Shown piece by piece: positions 17,235-27,339 of a DNA stretch of 64,000 bases; position 1 is the stretch's first letter; each line of letters begins with the position of its first letter. This DNA is from an uncultured Ellagibacter sp. (GTDB lineage: Bacteria; Actinomycetota; Coriobacteriia; Coriobacteriales; Eggerthellaceae): positions 62,001 through 126,000 of the forward strand of contig NZ_CAKUBT010000003.1 of assembly GCF_934643285.1 (NCBI RefSeq). Direction: 5' to 3'. The notes beneath the pieces were generated by a model. That model was not told the origin of the DNA. It saw nothing but the letters and a program-made list of their open reading frames with translations, and searched no databases. The translations under genes and the position numbers were made by a program.

Positions 17235-17840
17235 ATGACTAGGATCGCCGAGCTGGTTCGCGGCTACCTCGATTACAAGCATTCGCTCGGATACAAGGTG
17301 AGGACCGAGGGCCGCACCTTGATGCGGTTCGCCGAAGACATGGAAGAAAAGGGGTTCGACGGCCCCTGACCTCGGAAGTCGCGCTCGAATGGATAGACGG
17401 ATTCGAGAATGCGGGACCATGTACAGGGTGAGGCTCTACGAGACGCTGCGCACGTTCTCGCGCTACGCGTGCGCGGTCGACCCGCAGTCGAGGCTGCTCC
17501 CGAAAGGGCCGGGCGGGTGCCACGGCCGCACCGACCCCTACATATACAGCGACGCGGAGGCCGCGTCGATGATGTCCGAGCTGGCCTCGCTGCACTCTCC
17601 CGACGGCCTGCGCGCGAGGTCGCTGCCGACGATGTTCGGGCTGATGTACTCGGCCGGCCTGAGGCCCTCGAAATGCACGCGCCTGACGCTCGGCGATTAC
17701 GACTCAGCCGCCGGTGCCGTTCTCGTCAGGCAGTCGAAGTTCAACCGCGGCAGGATAGTGCCGCTGAGCGACACCGCCGCGGCCGCCGTGGAATCGCACA
17801 TGAGCCGCCTCGCGGGATGCGGACGCCCGGACGCGCTGTT
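17235..17840 (+). pseudogene. Tyrosine recombinase, N-terminal part (split by IS21)
   Basis: From ATG 17235 the frame gives an N-terminal SAM-like segment (RIAELVRGYLDYKHSLGYKV), then shifts frame near 17366 (in a CCCC run) and again near 17400, then continues into the catalytic domain (MFGLMYSAGLRPSKCTRLTL) with the first catalytic Arg. It is cut at 17840 by the IS21 element and resumes at 20422. Two frameshifts plus the insertion make it a pseudogene. It is probably the first or second gene of a recombinase-in-trio (RIT) type element. Confidence 0.8.
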
Positions 17841-17994
17841 TGTGTTTCGTCAAGCACTTCTTTCACAAAAATCACGGACCGTTTCACTCGTCATCATTGA
17901 AATTGTTCACAGATCATCACGGTGCCCTGGGTGGCCCCCAGGGGGCTCCCTTCCGGAGCCCCGGGGCATCGTGCGCAAGGTTTCCGCCCCCCTG

Positions 17995-18768
17995 CTAGGC
18001 GTCTGGCTCCGCCCGCATGAGCGAGTTGAGCAAGCGGTGGCTCTCGCGGTCGTAGGTGACCAGTCTTCCGTGGTGGATGACGCGGTCGAGCATTGCGCGG
18101 GCCATGTCGGAGTCGCTGAATATCGCACCCCAGCGCGAGAAGTCGATGTTGGTGGTGAACAGCAGCGAGATCTTCTCGTAGCAAAGCGATATCACGCGGA
18201 ACAGCAGCTTGGCCCCGTCGGGGTCGCACGGCAGGTAGCCCCACTCGTCCAGGATGATCAGGTCGCACTTCTCCAGGGCGTCGAGCTTCTGCTTGAGCCT
18301 GCCCTCCTGGTGGGCGGCGTTGAGCTCCAAGATCAGCTTGGAGGTCTCCTTGAACGCCACTCTCTTGCCCTGTCCGCACGCGATCAGCCCCAGCGCGACG
18401 GCCGTGTGCGTCTTGCCGTTGTCCGAGCCGCCGTAGAGAACGACGTTCTCCTTGCGGTCCACGAACCCGCAGGTGGGCATCTCCTCGCGGCTGAAGTCGG
18501 CCGGAAACTCGATGCCCTCCCACGAGAAGTCCCTGAAGTCCTTGGCGAACGGAAAGCCCGCTTGCCTTCTCAGCTTGGCTATCTTGTTCGCGACTCTCAG
18601 GTCGTACTCGCTTTGCAGCAGCGAGCACAGGAACTCGAACTGGCCGTCGGTGGCCTCCTGGGCCGCCTTCCCGTACGTCACCGAGCTCAACAGCACCGAG
18701 CCCGACCTGCGCTCCATCCCCTTGAGCCTGTCGAAGCGCGCCTGCGTCTTGACCGGGAGCCTAGCCAT
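17995..18768 (-). CDS. istB: IS21 transposition helper ATPase
   Basis: This 257-aa AAA+/DnaC-like protein has a Walker A variant in LYGGSDNGKTHTAVALG (GGSDNGKT instead of the usual GxTGTGKT), Walker B LIILDEWGYLP, and a family-typical C-terminus (ARAMLDRVIHHGRLVTYDRE). It assembles on target DNA and activates the IstA transposase. It overlaps the end of istA by 8 bp, the usual IS21 arrangement. It appears intact, but its partner istA in this copy is not, so transposition would need IstA in trans. Confidence 0.92.
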   Translation of the reverse strand: MARLPVKTQARFDRLKGMERRSGSVLLSSVTYGKAAQEATDGQFEFLCSLLQSEYDLRVANKIAKLRRQAGFPFAKDFRDFSWEGIEFPADFSREEMPTCGFVDRKENVVLYGGSDNGKTHTAVALGLIACGQGKRVAFKETSKLILELNAAHQEGRLKQKLDALEKCDLIILDEWGYLPCDPDGAKLLFRVISLCYEKISLLFTTNIDFSRWGAIFSDSDMARAMLDRVIHHGRLVTYDRESHRLLNSLMRAEPDA

Positions 18769-20244
18769 TGCCCGCCACCTTTCTCCTCATGAGGTCATCG
18801 TACATGATCAGCTTGCCCGCGCCGTCGTCTGGGACTCGGCGGCCCGCGCAGCTGATGCGCGCCGCGGTGACCTCGACGTCGCTCGGCGCGGTCGCGCCGG
18901 TGGCCGCCAGCGTGTCCTCGAGGGCCGCCGCGCAGGTCTCGATGCCATGCTCGCGAGCAACCCTGGCCATGGTCTTGAGCTGCTCGCGCAGGTCCTTGGA
19001 CTGCATGACGTCGAGGTGTTTTTGCACGGGCTCGGCAAGCATCGCGTGCACGCTCGACATCGGGAACGCGCGGGTCTTGCGCACCAGCACGTCGAGCACG
19101 GCAACCGGGTTCTCGTCGTCTGTGAAGTCGGCGCCGAAGCGGCGGGTGCAGGTGCGCAGGCGCTCGCCGGCAAGCGTGCCGATCTCGACCTCGTAGGCGC
19201 GCACGCCGACGATCACCTCGGTCTCGGGCATCGACGGGTCGGCCAGGTACTTGTGGTCGGGCGAGTCCTTGGTGCGACCGATCGTGACCTTGCCGTAGCC
19301 GTCGGTCTTGCACGCGACCCAGTCCACGGCATCGAACGGCACCGCCGGCAGCGGCATCAGCGCGAGCTTGTCGGCCTCGAACAGCTGCGCCCAGCTCAGC
19401 TGCTTTTGGTAGTGGTCCTCCTCCGATCACTTGTCGCACTGCGCGAGCATGCCCTCGTTGAAGGCCTTGAGCGAACCCACCTTGGGCACCGGCACAAAGA
19501 GGTTTCGGCGGATCCAGCCCACTTTGCCCTCTACGTTGCCCTTCTCATGGCCGGAGTCCGGGTTGGCAAAGGCGGCCTCGAAGCCGTAGTGCATGCGAAA
19601 CGCCTTGAACAGGTCGGATTCCTTGACCTCGCCGCAGACGCGGCGGCCGACCTCGGTGGCGTTGCCGAAGACCACCAGCGGCGGGACGCCGCCGATGTGC
19701 TCGAAGGTGTCCTTCAGGCCCTGGCACACGCACACGGCCTTCTCGTCGCCGAACAGCTGGGCGAGGCCGTGGTTGGACTGCGGGAACGACTCGGCGAGGT
19801 AGTGCATGCGGGTGAGGCTCCCGCGGTAGTCGAAGTCGGCCTGCCCGAGTCGACCTGCATGGTGCCGGCCGGCCACTCCAGGCCCAAAAAAGGCCCCTTC
19901 GCCGCCTCGAGCCTCGCTTGGGCCTTCAGCTCCTTCGCGTAGCGCTGCACCGTCGAGTAGCTGCCCTCGAACCCGTGCTCGTCGACGAGGCGCCTGTGTA
20001 TGCGCTTGGCCGTGTGGCGCTGCTTGTGGTAAATGCGCCTGTCCTCCTCGAACATCTTGGCGAGCAGCGGCTTGTAGGGGTCGAGGATGCTCTCCTCGGT
20101 CCTCTTGACCGGCCGCTTCGGTGAGAAGTCCTCCTTGGCGAGGTACTTTCTGATGGTGGGGTAGGAGAACCCGGTGGCCTCCTTGATCTCGGTAGGGGTG
20201 CTGCCCTTCGCGGCCGGGTCCTTGATCTGCATCTGCTGCGTCAT
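18761..20244 (-). pseudogene. istA: IS21 transposase istA, frameshifted and with a nonsense codon
   Basis: The start at 20244 follows GGAAGGAC on the minus strand. The helix-turn-helix (TPTEIKEATGFSYPTIRKYL) and the beginning of the DDE domain (GTMQVD) are intact. Near 19852 one base is missing where VDWGQADFDY is expected, moving the frame. A TGA at 19427-19429 replaces the Trp of a CDKWSEEDHY-like stretch. The C-terminal third (PFDAVDWVACKTDGYGKVTI onward) is in the same frame as the part before the TGA. One frameshift plus one nonsense codon make this copy inactive. Confidence 0.88.
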
Positions 20245-20415
20245 GCTCAGCAAGTCCTTCCTGCCTTCCTCTGGGTGTCCGGCACTCTGCCGGGCCGAGG
20301 TTGGCACAAGCGTTGGCAAGACTACTGGCACGCGTGGTGATCGGTGAAAATTTTTCATGATGACGGGTGAAAAGCAGGGTTGGTGACCAGTGCAGTTTCT
20401 ATGCTACGAAACACA

Positions 20416-20746
20416 GCTGTTCCAAAGGACCGGTGGAAGGCCGTTCGACGTGAGGGCGGTCGAATACGCCTGGCAAATCGCGAGGAGGGTTCTCCTTCCC
20501 GAAGGGGCTGGCTGGGACCGAAGGCCTCCCCGCCCGTACGAGTGCAGGCACTCGTTCTGCACGCACACCATCGAGAGATGGGTCGCGGAGGGCCGCGACG
20601 TCAACGCCATGATGCCCATCCTCAGCGCATACGTCGGGCATTCCAAGGTCGCCGACACGTACTGGTACCTGACCGCGACCGACGCGCTCTTGGACGCTGC
20701 ATCAGACATGTTCTGGGCAAGCGTGGGAGGTGGTCGCCGTGGCTAG
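20416..20746 (+). pseudogene. Tyrosine recombinase, C-terminal part (after IS21)
   Basis: Continues the recombinase interrupted at 17840: QRTGGRPFDVRAVEYAWQIA, then the catalytic ECRHSFCTHTIERWVAEG (HxxR box in a variant form) and YVGHSKVADTYWYLTAT with the conserved GH and the nucleophile Tyr. The next recombinase begins at GTG 20739, overlapping this stop, which is typical of RIT elements. Confidence 0.8.
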
Positions 20747-21154
20747 CTCGGAAGAGGTGACGTTCCAGCAGGCGGTCGAATCGTGGTTCATGGCCTGGCT
20801 CATGGGCCACAGGTCGCTCCGTGGCGTCGTACAGGCATGCGCTCGCGGCTGGACGCCGTCGTCCGAAGGGTCTCCAAGGCCGCCCCATCCCTGAAATGCA
20901 AGAAGATAGGGCCGCACACTTTGCGGCACTCGACGGCGATGGCCATGCTCGCGGCGGGCGTCGACCTGAGCACGATAGCCATGTGGCTGGGGCACGAGAG
21001 CGTCCAGACAACCCAAAGGTACATGGTCGCCGATATGGAGATGAAGGAAAAGAACCTGGAAAAGGCGTTAGGAAAGAACCCCTTCGGGGAGGCTCCGCAG
21101 CAAACGCTTTTCAAGCCCGACGAGGGACTGCTGGCCTTCTTGGAATCGCTTTAA
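20739..21154 (+). pseudogene. Second tyrosine recombinase, internally deleted
   Basis: It begins with GTG 20739 (VASSEEVTFQQAVESWFMAW) and then loses the whole middle of the protein. In another frame the C-terminal catalytic box follows: CKKIGPHTLRHSTAMAMLAA, then IAMWLGHESVQTTQRYMVAD with the HxLRH, GH and Tyr residues in place. A normal protein would have about 320 residues; about 137 codons remain. Confidence 0.8.
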
Positions 21155-21272
21155 GCGAAAACGCTATGTGCCGGGACCGCCAACCAAAAGCCAGATGGAA
21201 GCGCATGTTTTACGCTGCCCGGCACCTAGTTGCGGCCTATCACGAACGGCTTGATGCCGCGCTCGGCGCGTA

Positions 21273-21482
21273 ATGCCGACATATGCATTACTGGCCGAGG
21301 GATTCTTCGGCAGGTTCAAAAATGAATTCTTCCACCATCGGGAGTGGTCGGGCGTGACGGTACCCGAGTTCTGCCGCATGCTCGACGCCTATCTGAGATA
21401 CTACAACGAGGAACGGCCGAAGGAGAAGCTGGGCTGGATGAGCCCGATGCAGTACCGCAGAAGCCTAGGGCTGGCCGCATAG
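21273..21482 (+). pseudogene. IS3-family transposase, C-terminal fragment
   Basis: The frame reads EGFFGRFKNEFFHHREWSGV and ends in RPKEKLGWMSPMQYRRSLGL, the last 65 residues of IS150-type OrfB with the catalytic Glu region. The rest of the element is absent. Confidence 0.8.
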
Positions 21483-21580
21483 CCGGTCCAAAGAAACGTC
21501 CGCATCCCCGTAATTCGCCCCATGCTATGCGCCTCGAGAAGAATCTTCGTTGTCGGCGTCGCCCAGTAGAGAGTCATGCT

Positions 21581-22243
21581 TTATCTACCTTGGCGAATTC
21601 TTTTGTCAAGAAGGTACAACAACACACCGGCAAACTCTGGCTTGTTTTCGCTCTTCTCAATCTTTTTGCGGCGCCTTTTGCACGCACCGGCAGCGTTTCC
21701 TCGTTGCGCAGCGCAAGACAACCATTTGTTGAACTCCGCCATTACTGCTTTGCGATTCTCGGGAAGATAGGCCGCTTCACAATTGAGATTCAATGTGTCG
21801 ACCAAATCGACGTGAATGCTTTCATCCGTAGAATAAATCAGGCCGTTGCTACGATATGCGATATTTTCCAAAGTTTCAGGCTTTAAGGGATTGACCGTGA
21901 GAGGCGTATTGCGTCGATGTCTGTCACAAGTCAATCCCTTCTCGTTCCCAGCATTCTCATTCCCGTCACAAACCGCAAGCATGTTATTGTAGTCGACATC
22001 TTGCCCAGGCTTACACATGCTTTGCGGGACGATGTGTTCAACATGCGAGGCGCCGGCGGAAATCCTCCTCATGCAATAGGCGCACAAATTGCCTTGCTCG
22101 CGACATAGCGATTCGCGAATAGGCTCACGGTTTTTTAGTTCGCCCCAATCTACGGAGGCGTCTGGCGTCGACCGAAGGCTGGCCAACTCTTCAACCATTT
22201 CCTTAGGCGCCTTGCCCTTTACGATGTGAATCACGAGTCTCAC
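21581..22243 (-). CDS. ptuB: HNH endonuclease, Septu PtuB
   Basis: The 220-aa protein is an HNH nuclease. NLCAYCMRRISAGASHVEHI holds the first CxxC and the HNH-type His, followed by DYNNMLAVCDGNENAGNEKG with the Asn, and a later CDRHR. PtuB is the effector of Septu; it is kept inactive by the ATPase PtuA and degrades DNA during infection. Its start overlaps the ptuA stop by 4 bp, matching known ptuA-ptuB operons. The basic tail (RRRKKIEKSENK) may aid DNA binding. The same pair also occurs in type I-A retrons, but no reverse transcriptase or msr/msd-like RNA is seen nearby, so stand-alone Septu is the best call. Confidence 0.88.
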   Translation of the reverse strand: MRLVIHIVKGKAPKEMVEELASLRSTPDASVDWGELKNREPIRESLCREQGNLCAYCMRRISAGASHVEHIVPQSMCKPGQDVDYNNMLAVCDGNENAGNEKGLTCDRHRRNTPLTVNPLKPETLENIAYRSNGLIYSTDESIHVDLVDTLNLNCEAAYLPENRKAVMAEFNKWLSCAAQRGNAAGACKRRRKKIEKSENKPEFAGVLLYLLDKRIRQGR

Positions 22244-23541
22244 GGCCGTTCCAAAAACAGCGCAGTCCGCGCAGCAACTAATTCGGTATCACTAGATCCA
22301 ATCAAGCTTGTTAGACTATCAAGCTCCGCCTCAGCATCGTCATATTTTTCCGCATCCAGCTTTTTGTAGAAATTATTGAAATGCTCCTGCACCTTTTCAG
22401 GACGCTCGTCTACGCCCATAACCGTTTTCAATATTCGTGCGATATTGCCACCATATGTCTCTACGCCTTGCTGAGCCACCCCATTCGAAGACAATATACG
22501 CAAGGCGCGCGCTTCAACCGAAGAAATCACAATGGGGGCATGCGTCGTCACGATAAATTGAACAGACGGGAAAGCCAGCCTCAAATCGCCCAAGATGCGT
22601 GCTTGCCATCTAGGATGCAAGTGCAAGTCGATTTCATCTATCATGATTATTCCGGGAGCATGGCAAGCGTTTTCTCCAAGCTGAGGATTAAGCTGCGCCA
22701 TTCTTCGAGCAATATCAGCGAACATAAGCACAGCTGACCTATAGCCATCGCTCATTGAGGACGTTGTCTCAATCACTACGTCTCCGGCTTCATTTTTAAA
22801 CTTGACCGCAATATCTTGGAGTTGAAGATCAAAGTACGCAGATACATTATTCGCCTTGGAAGCGCTCGAAAAGCAATTCGACAATACGCGCGTAACGCAA
22901 GCAAGCTCGGGGCTTTTTGAACCAGATTGCAACTCCCAAAGTGTCATGTTCCGCATCCACGTAAGCGTCTGCGCCTCGTTAATTTGCACGCCAAAAGCAT
23001 CAGAATAGGCCTTAGTTCGCGAAGCAAGGAAGGAACCTGATACATTAGACAGAGGAATAGCAGTATTCCTACTAGCGAAACGATTTGCGTCATAGTATGC
23101 CAAAATGGGCAGAACAACATCTTCTCCCGCAGAGACACGTTGTTGAAGCTCATACCCTGCGGCAATAATGCTTTGGGCTTGCTTTCTTGTCATTTTAGAT
23201 TTCCCTGAAAGCAGTTCCCGAGACCAGCAATACGGATGAAGATTCAATGACCCCATAGCCTCAATTTCGACCGGGTATTGGCCCTGACGAACCGTGACAG
23301 ATCCCGTTTGGACAGCGATGCAACGTGCGTCGGCCCTTCGTATGCTAAGGCTTTGTGCATTCTCCACCTTCGCAAGAAGAGAACTCGCAGCAACCGCGCA
23401 CGCATTAAGAAGCGTTGTCTTGCCCACGCCGTTATTGCCGACAATAACGTTCAGGTAATCATCAAAGACAATATGAAGAGACTTAAACCTTCGGTAGTTT
23501 TTCAGGTCGAGGCTTTTAATGCTGAAATCGAAATCACGCAT
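22240..23541 (-). CDS. ptuA: Septu ATPase PtuA
   Basis: This 433-aa ABC-type ATPase has Walker A GNNGVGKT at 35-42, an inserted helical middle, the signature-like SMSDGYRSAVLMFADIARRM, Walker B IIMIDEIDLHLHP near 303 and the H-loop VTTHAP near 333. This is the AAA_21/RecF-like form of PtuA. PtuA forms oligomers that bind and restrain PtuB, with release tied to nucleotide loss during phage infection. It precedes ptuB with a 4-bp overlap. The start at 23541 gives the family-typical KNYRRFKSLHI motif near the N-terminus. Lower GC than its neighbours suggests separate acquisition. Confidence 0.88.
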   Translation of the reverse strand: MRDFDFSIKSLDLKNYRRFKSLHIVFDDYLNVIVGNNGVGKTTLLNACAVAASSLLAKVENAQSLSIRRADARCIAVQTGSVTVRQGQYPVEIEAMGSLNLHPYCWSRELLSGKSKMTRKQAQSIIAAGYELQQRVSAGEDVVLPILAYYDANRFASRNTAIPLSNVSGSFLASRTKAYSDAFGVQINEAQTLTWMRNMTLWELQSGSKSPELACVTRVLSNCFSSASKANNVSAYFDLQLQDIAVKFKNEAGDVVIETTSSMSDGYRSAVLMFADIARRMAQLNPQLGENACHAPGIIMIDEIDLHLHPRWQARILGDLRLAFPSVQFIVTTHAPIVISSVEARALRILSSNGVAQQGVETYGGNIARILKTVMGVDERPEKVQEHFNNFYKKLDAEKYDDAEAELDSLTSLIGSSDTELVAARTALFLERP

Positions 23542-23657
23542 AAGACACCCTTGTTCAATTGGTCAACGATAAATCAGTATAACCGACACAAAGCTCTCGC
23601 AGCGAAGAAGGTACTCTAAAGAAGCTATTTAGCCAAAGCCTATTCCTATTCCTATCA

Positions 23658-24233
23658 TGGTTAATTTGCAAATTCATCCGAAGTGCGAGTTAAGTTTTGC
23701 GGGAAAAGTCGGCCGGGAACCTCGCCGCGGCGATGGGGGTCGTGGCGCGTTCGGCGCTGCGGATGGCCGCATTCTAGCACGACCTGGCGCGGAAGCACGC
23801 GTTCGACCTCATCGCCCAGGTCGACGCCTGGTGCGGCGGCATCCAGCCGGACCCCGCGGATTCGGGCACCGCCGACGGCCTCCTGGCCAGGGACCTCTCG
23901 GCGGCCCTGCCCTCCCTCCGTGAAGAAGGCCGGGAACTTCGGCGCCATGAGCGGCCGCCCCTCTGCGATCGCGCACCTGATCAGGCCATCGCCTCGGCGC
24001 CTTTCCTTGACCACGACATGCCGCGGCCCTTCATCCTCGCCGCGCCGACGTGGGCGTTCGTTCCCTCCATGGTGCCCATCGTTTCTTTCGGGAAAACCAC
24101 GGAGCCGGCGTTGTTCAGCATGTATTTGCGCAGGTCGCGCACCTTGTCGCGGCGCTTGGTTTAGAGATTGGATGCTCCTAATGGGGCAACGAGTGCGATG
24201 TTGCCGAGAGGTAGTCGTTCCACAACAGCAACA
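23658..24233. other. Decayed coding remnants
   Basis: On the plus strand several linked frames read like protein (AFDLIAQVDAWCGGIQPDPA, then SGTADGLLARDLSAALP) but with a stop near 23777 and frame changes, and no start. The family is not recognised. It is most likely a dead gene between Septu and the zinc-ribbon pseudogene. Confidence 0.45.
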
Positions 24234-24569
24234 TCAGTCGCACAGCCTCGCGACTTCGGCGCCGCATTTTGCGCAGCGACCCTCGATGAGCACGCAGTCG
24301 TGGCGCATGCGCAGCGTGTAGCCGGGCGCGAACTCCGTCGTGCCGCAGTTATGGCAGAACGCGTTGGCGAGCAGCAGCTTGCGGATGTGTTCGGGGGTCT
24401 TTCTCCACTCTCGCTATGCCTCGATCTCCGTGACACCTTTGCCGCGGCGGAACTCGTCTTCCTCCATCTCCTCGGCGACGAACCTGGCGATCATTGCCTC
24501 GCTGACGCCGTCAGCCCTCATCTGCCGGGCCATCTCCTCGTATTTCTGCTCCACTGCTGACTTCTTCAT
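24234..24569 (-). pseudogene. Small zinc-ribbon protein, copy 1 (one TAG codon)
   Basis: The minus-strand frame from 24569 to TGA 24234 encodes a 111-aa relative of the proteins at 28175-28495 and 39689-40009. One TAG replaces the Leu of ALREW (TTG to TAG, a single base). The rest is well kept: KYEEMARQMRADGVSE, FVAEEMEEDEFRRGKGVTEI and the two zinc pairs FCHNC and CAKC. This points to recent inactivation. Confidence 0.8.
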
Positions 24570-24667
24570 TGTGGGGTTTGATTTTTCTGGCAGCTTATTT
24601 TGTTCTTCCTGTTGAATAAGGACGTTTTGCCGATTGCGGCTCGATGGCGACCCAACAGAGGTTTGAT

Positions 24668-24728
24668 AACCTCGTGTGCAAAACGGTCAGCTGCGGTCAG
24701 TTCGCGGTCAGCTGCGGTCAGCTGAATC
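24668..24728. repeat. GCGGTCAG-rich intergenic repeat
   Basis: GATAACCTCGTG, then GCAAAACGGTCAGCTGCGGT and further GCGGTCAG copies. The same block occurs at 46907-46951 and, less complete, at 48549-48602; GCGGTCAG-type traces are also at 28530-28560 and 40040-40095. Confidence 0.8.
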
Positions 24729-24730
24729 GC

Positions 24731-26135
24731 CTAGTCGACATCAGGGAGGCGGTAGTACTGGTAGGGGTCCCTTGAGTTTCTGCCGACCCACACGAGTGAT
24801 CCCTTTTCGGCCAGCTTCTTCAGGGTTCCCGTCGCTTTAGTTCGCCCTACGCCGGCTTCTTCCATGAGCTCACGTTTCGTCACCTTACCGTTTTTTTGGG
24901 CGATTCTCATGGCAGTTGCTTCAGCCAGGTCGAATGCCCCTTCGAGCTCTGGTGCCTTCTTGGTGCTTTCCGCACCGGAAGGGAGCTCTTCTATGACCTG
25001 CGCACCCGGACGGTTGAATCGGATAACGGTGGTGTTGACGGTCTGCTTGTAGCTGAACTTCACGCCTTCGGTGTCGCAGTACCGTTTGATGCGGGGGATG
25101 CCTGTGCCGTACTGCTCGATCATGCCCGAGCGGAAGAGTGCCTGCGCGATGCCCGGGTTGCGCTGCTTGAGGCCGCCGTCTCCTCCTTCCAGGTGGTTTT
25201 CCGGCGAGTCGCCATCGGGGAACAGCCCGGGGCTCACCACTTCGACGAAGTCCATGTAGACGTTGACCTCGACGGCGGTGCCCGTGGTGTAGTCGCGGTG
25301 ACACAGCGCGTTTGCGATGGCCTCGCGCACGGCTTCTCTGGGTATCTCGGGGATCTCGAGCCTCTGCATTCCCGGCTCGCCGAAGACGAACCTGCGGCGG
25401 ATGTTGGAGATGACGAAGAATTCTGCCTTTTTGAGCAGTTGAATGAGCGGCAGGCCCTCCTGTTGGAGGTCGAAGATGTCGAGCTTGTCGTTCCCGGCGA
25501 GCAGGCCTAGCTTCATCCTCGGGTATTGTAACGGCGAGCGGCAGAACATCACGGCGCCGGCGTTGGTGAGCGTGCCGTTCGCGGCTATCATGCCGAGTCG
25601 CTTGAGCACGCTCGCTGCGTCGGCCGGCCCGTCTCCGATGCGGCCCGTCGTTTTGCCCATCTCGACGAACTCGCGCACGGCCGTCTCGTCTACGTCGTCG
25701 ATAGTTCTGCCGGACGGCAGCGAGTCCCAGGGGTTGCGTGCGCGGTCGCGCTCGACGATCATCGTTGCCAGCTCTGACGCGGCCATCTGCTTGTTCGACG
25801 TGCCGACGCGCGTAAAGTACCGCCCGTCCGCGGAATAGGGTGCGTCCATACCCGAAAACGCGACGTGTATGTACGTTTTGCCGTTATCGCTGGCGAGGTG
25901 TTCTATGGTCGGGGGATATGGACGGTTCAATTTTGTCGGAAATCCAGCCCGCGACTTGGCGGATGGTGGCGTCGGTGACGTCTTGACCTATGACCCCGCC
26001 GTTGTCCTTGACGCCGAAGTAGAGCTCGCCGCGGCCGTGCTTGTTGAGCATGGCGCTCATGGCCTGCAGAGCCTCCTTGTGCTCGCCTGTCGACTTCTTG
26101 AACTCGACGGTCTCGCTCTCGCTGCCTAGGTTCAT
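24731..26135 (-). pseudogene. AlbA/Schlafen-domain transcriptional regulator, frameshifted
   Basis: The 5' part (from 26135: NLGSESETVEFKKSTGEHKE, the AlbA_2/Schlafen motif) and the 3' part (to 24731) lie in different frames. Deleting one C from a CCCCC run at about 25911-25916 joins them as DKIEPSISPTIEHL. The rest follows the COG2865 pattern: REAIANALCHRDYTTGTAVE, EVVSPGLFPDG, the GHKL-like GTGIPRIKRYC and a C-terminal winged helix (KRELMEEAGVGRTKATGTL). Such proteins are DNA-binding regulators sometimes linked to defence. It may be a pseudogene, a phase-variable gene or a sequencing error in the homopolymer. A fragment of a relative is at 36985-37360. Confidence 0.8.
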
Positions 26136-26212
26136 TCGGGCTGCCTTCCTATTTTGCGTTCGATGTTTTGGATTATACCTCGCCGGGTTTGAGGCCTCGA
26201 CGTTGCGGCCTC

Positions 26213-26683
26213 GCCGGTATTGCTCGTTGATGCTTTAAGCCCTCGCGATTTGTTCGGATTTGCCGTTTCGCAACATCGCTGGGTTTGTATATGCGTCGAC
26301 GTTGATGCGAAGAATCGTCCCATTGGGAATCTGTCCCAATGGGACGATTTGCTATCCGATTTAGAGGCGGCTTTTCGAAGCTGGCTCATCGCCAATGACG
26401 GTCGGAATAAGTTGCAAAAGTCCGGAGGCTCAAACTCCAGGAAACAGATAGTTCAGCTGTCTAGTCGGAGCATTTCTGCAGGTAATCTTCTTTTTTTCGT
26501 CTTGACAAAAGGGATGAGCTTAATCGGTCCCCGTCCGGAGCGCCCGGCGTTTTGCGCCGAGTTCGAGAAGCGTATCCACGGCTGGCATTATCGCACCATG
26601 GTGACGCCTGGTCTTAGTGGGCTCGCACAGGTGAGGGGCGGCTATGACCTTTTGCCGAAGGAGAAAGTTGCACTCGACTTGTG
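26213..26683 (+). repeat. 470-bp repeat element, copy A (hairpin plus sugar-transferase fragment)
   Basis: Nearly the same sequence and length as 32707-33176. It contains a 15-bp hairpin (26313-26327 with 26335-26349; arm AATCGTCCCATTGGG) and ends in a fragment of a priming sugar transferase. Similarity between the copies starts at GCCGGT and stops sharply at ACTTGTG. Truncated relatives are at 36664-36760 and 40955-41186. Confidence 0.88.
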
Positions 26684-26684
26684 A
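26499..26684 (+). pseudogene. Priming sugar transferase, internal fragment (copy A)
   Basis: The frame reads VLTKGMSLIGPRPERPAF, then WHYRTMVTPGLSGLAQVRGG and ends at VALDL. This is the conserved core of undecaprenyl-phosphate sugar phosphotransferases (WcaJ/WbaP class, GPRPERP and PGLSG motifs). The N-terminal membrane part and the C-terminus are absent. The upstream DNA in the element is not in-frame coding. Confidence 0.85.
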
Positions 26685-27339
26685 CAACGCAGGCAGGAAG
26701 GTGGTCAGCGCCCTTATCAAGGCTGTGGACGGTACTGAGCAGTGGGTCTCGCTGGAATCGTTCGACAAGCAGTATGGACAGCTCCTGGACCGACTTTGCG
26801 ATATGGGAGTCTGGCAGCTGAACAGCCTGAACGACGCGGAAGACGACGGCTGCAAGACGCTTCTGCCCGAATGTAGCATTTTCGAGCTTTCCGATGTCGT
26901 TTGCGCCAAAGTGGGCGAGGACGCCGCCGCGAGGAACTTGTTCCTAGACGATGGGTGCCACTATGCTTTGTTTTTGCAAAAGAAGCATAAGCTCAATGAA
27001 TTCATGGCTTATGCGAAGAGGATTGCCAATGCTGACGGGGCGGGGTGTGCGTCTTTCCTCTCGTTCGGGCTGGGGCGCTACACCTCGCTGGGTGGCGGCG
27101 AAGTCACGAGGTTCACATTTGATAAAGCTGATGTCGCAAAGGTGGTCGAACTCGCAAAAGTCGACGGTCTTCTTGCTGGGGCGCGCGCGGACGGCAGCTT
27201 CTTCGAGTTGTCGGAAGATTGTCAGCTGGCCGCGGCCGCCTTCCGCGTTGCGAGCGAAGACGATGATAGGAATAGCGTCTCTGCTGAAGATGCCAGCAGG
27301 TTTCTCGCGCGTTGGAAGCGGGATAGCGGAAGGATGTGA
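26685..27339 (+). pseudogene. Unrecognised protein, 5' end lost at the repeat boundary
   Basis: An open frame continues from the end of repeat copy A to TGA 27339, about 215 codons: VVSALIKAVDGTEQWVSLES, ECSIFELSDVVCAKVGEDAA, LFLQKKHKLNEFMAYAKRIA and CASFLSFGLGRYTSLGGGEV. It is out of frame with the transferase fragment and has no native start. It looks like the C-terminal part of a real protein beheaded when the repeat arrived or recombined. No family is recognised. Confidence 0.5.

Larger units (their letters stand above)
17841..20415. mobile_element. IS21-family insertion sequence (2575 bp)
   Basis: Both ends carry the inverted terminal sequence TGTGTTTCGT (17841-17850, and as complement at 20406-20415). 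The flanks show a 6-bp target duplication GCTGTT (17835-17840 and 20416-20421). Removing the element and one duplicate restores the recombinase frame (DALFQRTGGRPFD). It contains istA (broken) and istB on the minus strand. Confidence 0.93.

Noticed and set aside
18452..19942. 496-aa plus-strand frame across the IS21
   Set aside because: Antisense shadow of istA/istB; the minus strand carries recognised motifs.
21581..23657. Retron (RT plus Septu-type effector)
   Set aside because: PtuA/PtuB also occur in retrons, but no reverse transcriptase frame or msr/msd-like structure is found in the flanks.
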